Assembly (NCBI GenBank): GCA_029856635.1
Contig: JAHKLH010000076.1
Span: 1 to 7,523, forward strand
DNA length: 7,523 nucleotides
Source: Candidatus Njordarchaeota archaeon
Lineage (GTDB): Archaea; Asgardarchaeota; Njordarchaeia; Njordarchaeales; JAHKLH01
Direction of reading: 5' to 3'
Shown here: positions 5,042 to 7,523 of the stretch, piece after piece
How the letters are laid out: every line of letters starts with the position of its first letter
Position numbering within the stretch: position 1 is the first letter of the stretch
The notes under the pieces: model-generated
The model's input: the letters and a program-made list of their open reading frames with translations, nothing else
Database searches by the model: none
What the model was told of the DNA's origin: nothing
Translations under genes and position numbers: made by a program

Positions 5042-6934
5042 CTACTTTTTTCTTGCTTGTTTCTTATGTTTTCTAATGATCATAATCATTATGATTAGAA
5101 TTGGTGCAAATATGAGAAGCACAATTATCAACAACGGCGTATCTTCCCTATCACGTGGATTTGTATTAAATAAGACCTCAATGAAATCACTAAAACCATC
5201 TCCATCAGTATCTCCATTATGTGGGTTTGCGTTGTAACGATATTCATCTATGTTTTTGAGCCAATCTCCATCGGGATCCTCATTGGCATCATTTCTTCTC
5301 GGGTTTAGCTCATACTTAACTTCCCATCCATCAGGCATTCCATCATTATCTGTATCATTATTTCTTGGATTAGTGTTGTGTTGGTATTCTTCCAGGTTTG
5401 TGAGATTATCACCATCGAAATCCTTCCACGAGTCATTTCTTCTCGGGTTTAGCTCATACTTAACTTCCCATCCATCAAGCATTCCATCATTATCTGTATC
5501 ATTATCATAAGGATTTATTTTAAGATGAATCTCTTCGACATTAGTTAAATTATCATTATCGAAATCTACATTTGCATCTGCTCGATCTAATGGATTAAAT
5601 CCAAAGAGCGTTTCAATAGCATCATTCATTCCATCATGATCAGTATCGTCATTGTAGGGATTTGTTCCTAATAGTAATTCAATTTCATCAACGAGCCCAT
5701 CATCATCTTTGTCGTTCAGAGAAATGAATTTAGGATATAGGGAGAATAAGGGATCGCCAATTATAGTCATACCAGCCCACCAGCTTTGATTATACCAAAA
5801 ATCTGGATTAGACTCCCAATATTGAATCACGTCAGTAAACCAGCACATAAATGCTTCTCCTAAAGTTTTACCTTCTTTAAGTTCAGAAATCAGGGAATCT
5901 GCATACCAGATTCCTCCCGCCTTGGTAGATGAGATTACCGCAACTGTAATGTTATCTCGTAAATATGCTTCTGCTAAATATCTCGATATTGTGTAATCTG
6001 CGGCGGAACAACTAAAAAGAATTTCTATCTGACCACCAATGCCATATTTTACGATATCGTTATTAGAAAGTATATAATAAGTATCATCACATATTATGAA
6101 AAGATGTGTTCCATTACTGTGAATTGCCTGATAAAAAAGACCCCATTTTTTGTGAATCAAATCTATGAATGTAAAACTAGTGGTATCAGAGGTATTATAG
6201 ATAACAGTTACGTTGTAAATAGGAGTAAACCAACTTGATATTTCATCATAAAAGTCAATCCAGTCATCATCTATGAAAAGACATGCATTGAACATAGTAG
6301 GTATTTCGCCACCAATCACTTTAATAGATTTCAATAAAACATTCTCAATAAAACTAAGATCGCCGCGATTTGATGGATGAATTCTCCCAATGAATATTTC
6401 TGGATAAATGTCAGCTGGACCTGCGTCATCGGGATCGTAAAATCTATCAATGGCGTCATCATTATCAGAGTCAACATATTCGCCATCAAGATCCATTAAA
6501 TATAAATCCATTGGATATGTCTCCCAGAAAAACGAAAATGTAATTTCGGATTGTTCATAGAGATTTGTGTTACCAATTAAAATAACACCAGAAATATTTT
6601 CTCTGTAGTGCAATTCTCTTAGGATATTTCTTAGTTCTTCCGCGCTTTTAGCGAAATCAGATATAATTATAAAGAATTTCCAATTCTGATACGCATTTAA
6701 TGTAATCCATTCCGCAAGAATATTACTACATTCATATATTAGCCATAGCGGTACAACAACGATAACGCTTTTGTTAGCATGAATAACATCAATGGGTCCT
6801 AACACAGGAACATCATTTATTGATAAAACAGATTTAGTCATTACATTAGTTAACTGATTATTAAAATGTTGTGTGGATGTAACTGGGGCGAGAAGTGTAG
6901 TACAAAGCAAAAGCAAAATTAGAAAACCTTTCAT
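5042..6934 (-). CDS. Secreted, membrane-anchored gingipain-like (C25) cysteine peptidase with calcium-binding repeats
   Basis: The 630-residue protein starts at ATG 6934 behind AGGGA. Residues 1-20 (MKGFLILLLLCTTLLAPVTS) are a signal peptide. Residues about 55-400 match the C25 (gingipain) fold: a Rossmann-like strand with SGVILIGNTN (115-124), an Asp-rich, probably calcium-binding insert (DSDNDDAIDRFYDPDD) leading into the family signature YPEIFIGRI (177-185), a candidate catalytic His272 in AIHSNG, a candidate Cys309 in ILFSCSAAD, and the family end signature MTIIGDPLFSLYP (389-401). Residues 407-593 hold eight aspartate loops of thrombospondin type 3 style (D408, D430, D457, D479, D505, D527, D553, D575), most followed by a NP turn. 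A single membrane helix (about 600-620) and a basic tail (RKHKKQARKK) anchor it with the protease outside. Known C25 enzymes cut surface or extracellular proteins after basic residues; the target here is unknown. No obvious propeptide is seen. The gene stands alone on its strand. Confidence 0.88.
   Translation of the reverse strand: MKGFLILLLLCTTLLAPVTSTQHFNNQLTNVMTKSVLSINDVPVLGPIDVIHANKSVIVVVPLWLIYECSNILAEWITLNAYQNWKFFIIISDFAKSAEELRNILRELHYRENISGVILIGNTNLYEQSEITFSFFWETYPMDLYLMDLDGEYVDSDNDDAIDRFYDPDDAGPADIYPEIFIGRIHPSNRGDLSFIENVLLKSIKVIGGEIPTMFNACLFIDDDWIDFYDEISSWFTPIYNVTVIYNTSDTTSFTFIDLIHKKWGLFYQAIHSNGTHLFIICDDTYYILSNNDIVKYGIGGQIEILFSCSAADYTISRYLAEAYLRDNITVAVISSTKAGGIWYADSLISELKEGKTLGEAFMCWFTDVIQYWESNPDFWYNQSWWAGMTIIGDPLFSLYPKFISLNDKDDDGLVDEIELLLGTNPYNDDTDHDGMNDAIETLFGFNPLDRADANVDFDNDNLTNVEEIHLKINPYDNDTDNDGMLDGWEVKYELNPRRNDSWKDFDGDNLTNLEEYQHNTNPRNNDTDNDGMPDGWEVKYELNPRRNDANEDPDGDWLKNIDEYRYNANPHNGDTDGDGFSDFIEVLFNTNPRDREDTPLLIIVLLIFAPILIIMIMIIRKHKKQARKK
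5289..5361 (-). repeat. Intragenic direct repeat, copy 1 (73 bp)
   Basis: This stretch of the peptidase gene recurs 144 bp away (5433-5505) with a single difference (G at 5334, A at 5478). It encodes NDTDNDGMPDGWEVKYELNPRRND. The base difference changes Pro to Leu in the other copy. The 144-bp spacing is exactly 48 codons, two calcium loops. Confidence 0.9.
5433..5505 (-). repeat. Intragenic direct repeat, copy 2 (73 bp)
   Basis: This is the partner of the copy at 5289-5361, matching at 72 of 73 positions. It encodes the DNDGMLDGWEVKYELNPRRN segment (residues about 479-500). The stretches between and beside the copies keep the 48-residue protein period but differ much more in DNA. Confidence 0.9.
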
Positions 6935-6939
6935 TGAAT

Positions 6940-6992
6940 TCCCTATCTTTTAAAAAGATTATGATAATAACTTCTGTATATTTAACAAAATG
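6940..6992 (-). promoter_or_regulatory. Promoter and ribosome site of the peptidase gene
   Basis: On the minus strand TTAAATATA (complement of 6977-6985) is a good archaeal TATA box. Transcription would start about 26 bp on, near 6955, leaving a leader of about 20 bases that holds AGGGA (complement of 6940-6944), five bases before ATG 6934. The spacing fits well and supports the chosen start. Confidence 0.6.
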
Positions 6993-6993
6993 G

Positions 6994-7192
6994 AGATTAT
7001 ACTTTCAAATCAATTTCTGGAGCTTTTTAAGAAATTCATTTTAATTTTATCTCAGTTCGCATCAGAGTTCAAGAAACGAGGAGCTCTATCATGTTTGCTT
7101 TATGTAATCTCAAATAAGTTTCGATTAAATGATAGCAATGGCTAGGTAAAAAATGATAAGGTGTTAACTAGAATACGCTTAAGTTCCTTTAT
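6994..7192. other. Gene-free spacer between divergent genes
   Basis: Between the peptidase promoter and the antitoxin promoter I find no gene on either strand. One mini reading frame (ATG 7091, eight codons, with GAGGAG seven bases upstream) is too short to support. AGAGTTC and GAGCTCT around 7065-7086 could form a weak seven-pair stem. I see no tRNA or snoRNA pattern. Confidence 0.5.
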
Positions 7193-7242
7193 AATTTTAT
7201 ATTTTTATAATTTTGTATGTTTATATGTTTTAGATAAGGGGT
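7190..7242 (+). promoter_or_regulatory. Promoter and ribosome site of the toxin-antitoxin operon
   Basis: A very AT-rich stretch (TTTATAATTTTATATTTTTATAA, about 7188-7210, given here only as a location) contains several overlapping TATA-like boxes, so the exact one cannot be chosen. AAGGGGT (7236-7242) lies seven bases before ATG 7250 and is a plausible ribosome site. VapB-like antitoxins commonly repress their own promoter, but I see no clear operator palindrome. Confidence 0.45.
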
Positions 7243-7249
7243 AAAAAGT

Positions 7250-7447
7250 ATGTTATCAACTATTGCTGTCTCTGAGGATGTTAAAAGGGAGTTGCATAAG
7301 CTTAAGATTGAGGAAGGTTTTCGTAGTTTTAATGAATTAATAAAGAAATTGATTGTAGAATATAAAAAGATTAGATTTATGGAGGCAAGCAAATTATTTA
7401 GAGAGAGATTAAAAGAGAAGAAATTGCGTCTTGAGGATATTCTATGA
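7250..7447 (+). CDS. VapB-like antitoxin
   Basis: The 65-residue protein begins with MLSTIAVSEDVKRELHKLK, a short strand followed by a helix, and continues with SFNELIKKLIVEY; this is the usual form of the small archaeal VapB-like antitoxins (strand, helix, turn, helix DNA-binding dimer). The C-terminal 25 residues (FMEASKLFRERLKEKKLRLEDIL) are a charged helix or extended tail, which in this family wraps around the toxin and blocks its active site. It starts at ATG 7250 behind AAGGGGT. Its TGA overlaps the toxin's ATG in the motif ATGA (7444-7447), a translational coupling typical of such pairs that keeps antitoxin synthesis ahead. Family assignment rests on pattern and context rather than on a diagnostic residue. 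Confidence 0.75.
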   Translation: MLSTIAVSEDVKRELHKLKIEEGFRSFNELIKKLIVEYKKIRFMEASKLFRERLKEKKLRLEDIL

Positions 7448-7523
7448 TTTCATGTTTAATTGACACCAACGTTGTTTTCTCAGCATTATACAAACCACAA
7501 TCTCCGTCAGGAATCGTGATTTA
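7444..7523 (+). CDS. PIN-domain toxin (VapC-like ribonuclease), cut by the window edge
   Basis: Only the first 26 codons are present. MISCLIDTNVVFSALYKPQ is the standard opening of a PIN domain: a hydrophobic strand followed by the invariant first metal-binding aspartate (Asp7) in DTNV. The following KPQSPSG resembles the loop of the single-domain PIN toxins that are about 130-150 residues long. PIN enzymes of this type cut RNA using magnesium or manganese held by three or four acidic residues; the others lie outside the window. The ATG overlaps the antitoxin stop. No ribosome site of its own is visible, so translation is probably coupled to the upstream gene. Confidence 0.75.
   Translation, partial: MISCLIDTNVVFSALYKPQSPSGIVI

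Noticed and set aside
5289..5505. Regularly spaced repeats as a CRISPR array
   Set aside because: Only two copies exist, inside an open reading frame, with a period of whole codons encoding calcium loops.
5250..5510. Plus-strand open frame of 86 codons, Ser/Leu-rich
   Set aside because: It is the mirror of the repeated Asp-loop region of the peptidase; the repetition of the coding strand creates the open frame. No ribosome site.
7078..7117. Eight-codon reading frame with GAGGAG seven bases before its ATG
   Set aside because: It is too short to support and there is no similar peptide or conserved context to judge by.
7021..7192. Possible tRNA or C/D-box RNA in the spacer
   Set aside because: No complete cloverleaf, GTTCNA loop in the right setting or C/D box pair can be found; ATGATAA at about 7153 deviates from the C box and has no matching D box.
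7189..7392. Minus-strand open frame of 67 codons
   Set aside because: It is antisense to the antitoxin and its AT-rich promoter; its hydrophobic look comes from AT-rich DNA.

Overview
The window is an AT-rich piece of an archaeal chromosome. The archaeal signs are Shine-Dalgarno/TATA arrangements of archaeal type (TATA-like box about 40-50 bp before the start, GAGGTG- or GGGA-type ribosome sites), T-run terminators, a VapB/PIN pair, a spinster-like MFS carrier, and secreted proteins anchored by a C-terminal membrane helix with a basic tail. I cannot name the lineage from sequence alone; an uncultured Thermoproteota or Asgard-type archaeon would fit.

Layout from left to right. Bases 1-221 are the 3' end of a gene that enters from the left and is not recognised. 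Bases 396-1905 hold one broken gene: a promoter, ribosome site and signal peptide lead into a beta-propeller-like (FG-GAP/VCBS type) surface protein with a C-terminal membrane anchor. Its first kilobase is cut by about eight single-base frameshifts, while the last 500 bases are open. Bases 1906-2309 contain no intact gene; they end in a perfect 19-bp hairpin just upstream of a strong ribosome site. Bases 2310-3489 are a two-gene operon: a four-helix membrane protein with an acidic tail, then a cytosolic protein ending in a double zinc ribbon. Bases 3598-4983 encode an MFS carrier. On the opposite strand, bases 5042-6934 encode a secreted, membrane-anchored gingipain-like (C25) cysteine peptidase with eight aspartate-rich calcium loops. 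Bases 6935-7249 hold back-to-back promoters, and 7250-7523 carry a VapB-like antitoxin overlapping the start of a PIN-domain toxin.

The theme is the cell surface: two membrane-anchored extracellular proteins (one broken), a carrier and a small membrane protein, beside a toxin-antitoxin pair. No functional link between these units is proven. The most informative points are the local cluster of frameshifts, the 5'-leader hairpin whose 3' arm can alternatively pair with the ribosome site, the uncharacterised membrane protein/zinc-ribbon operon, and a 73-bp near-perfect repeat inside the calcium-binding region of the peptidase.
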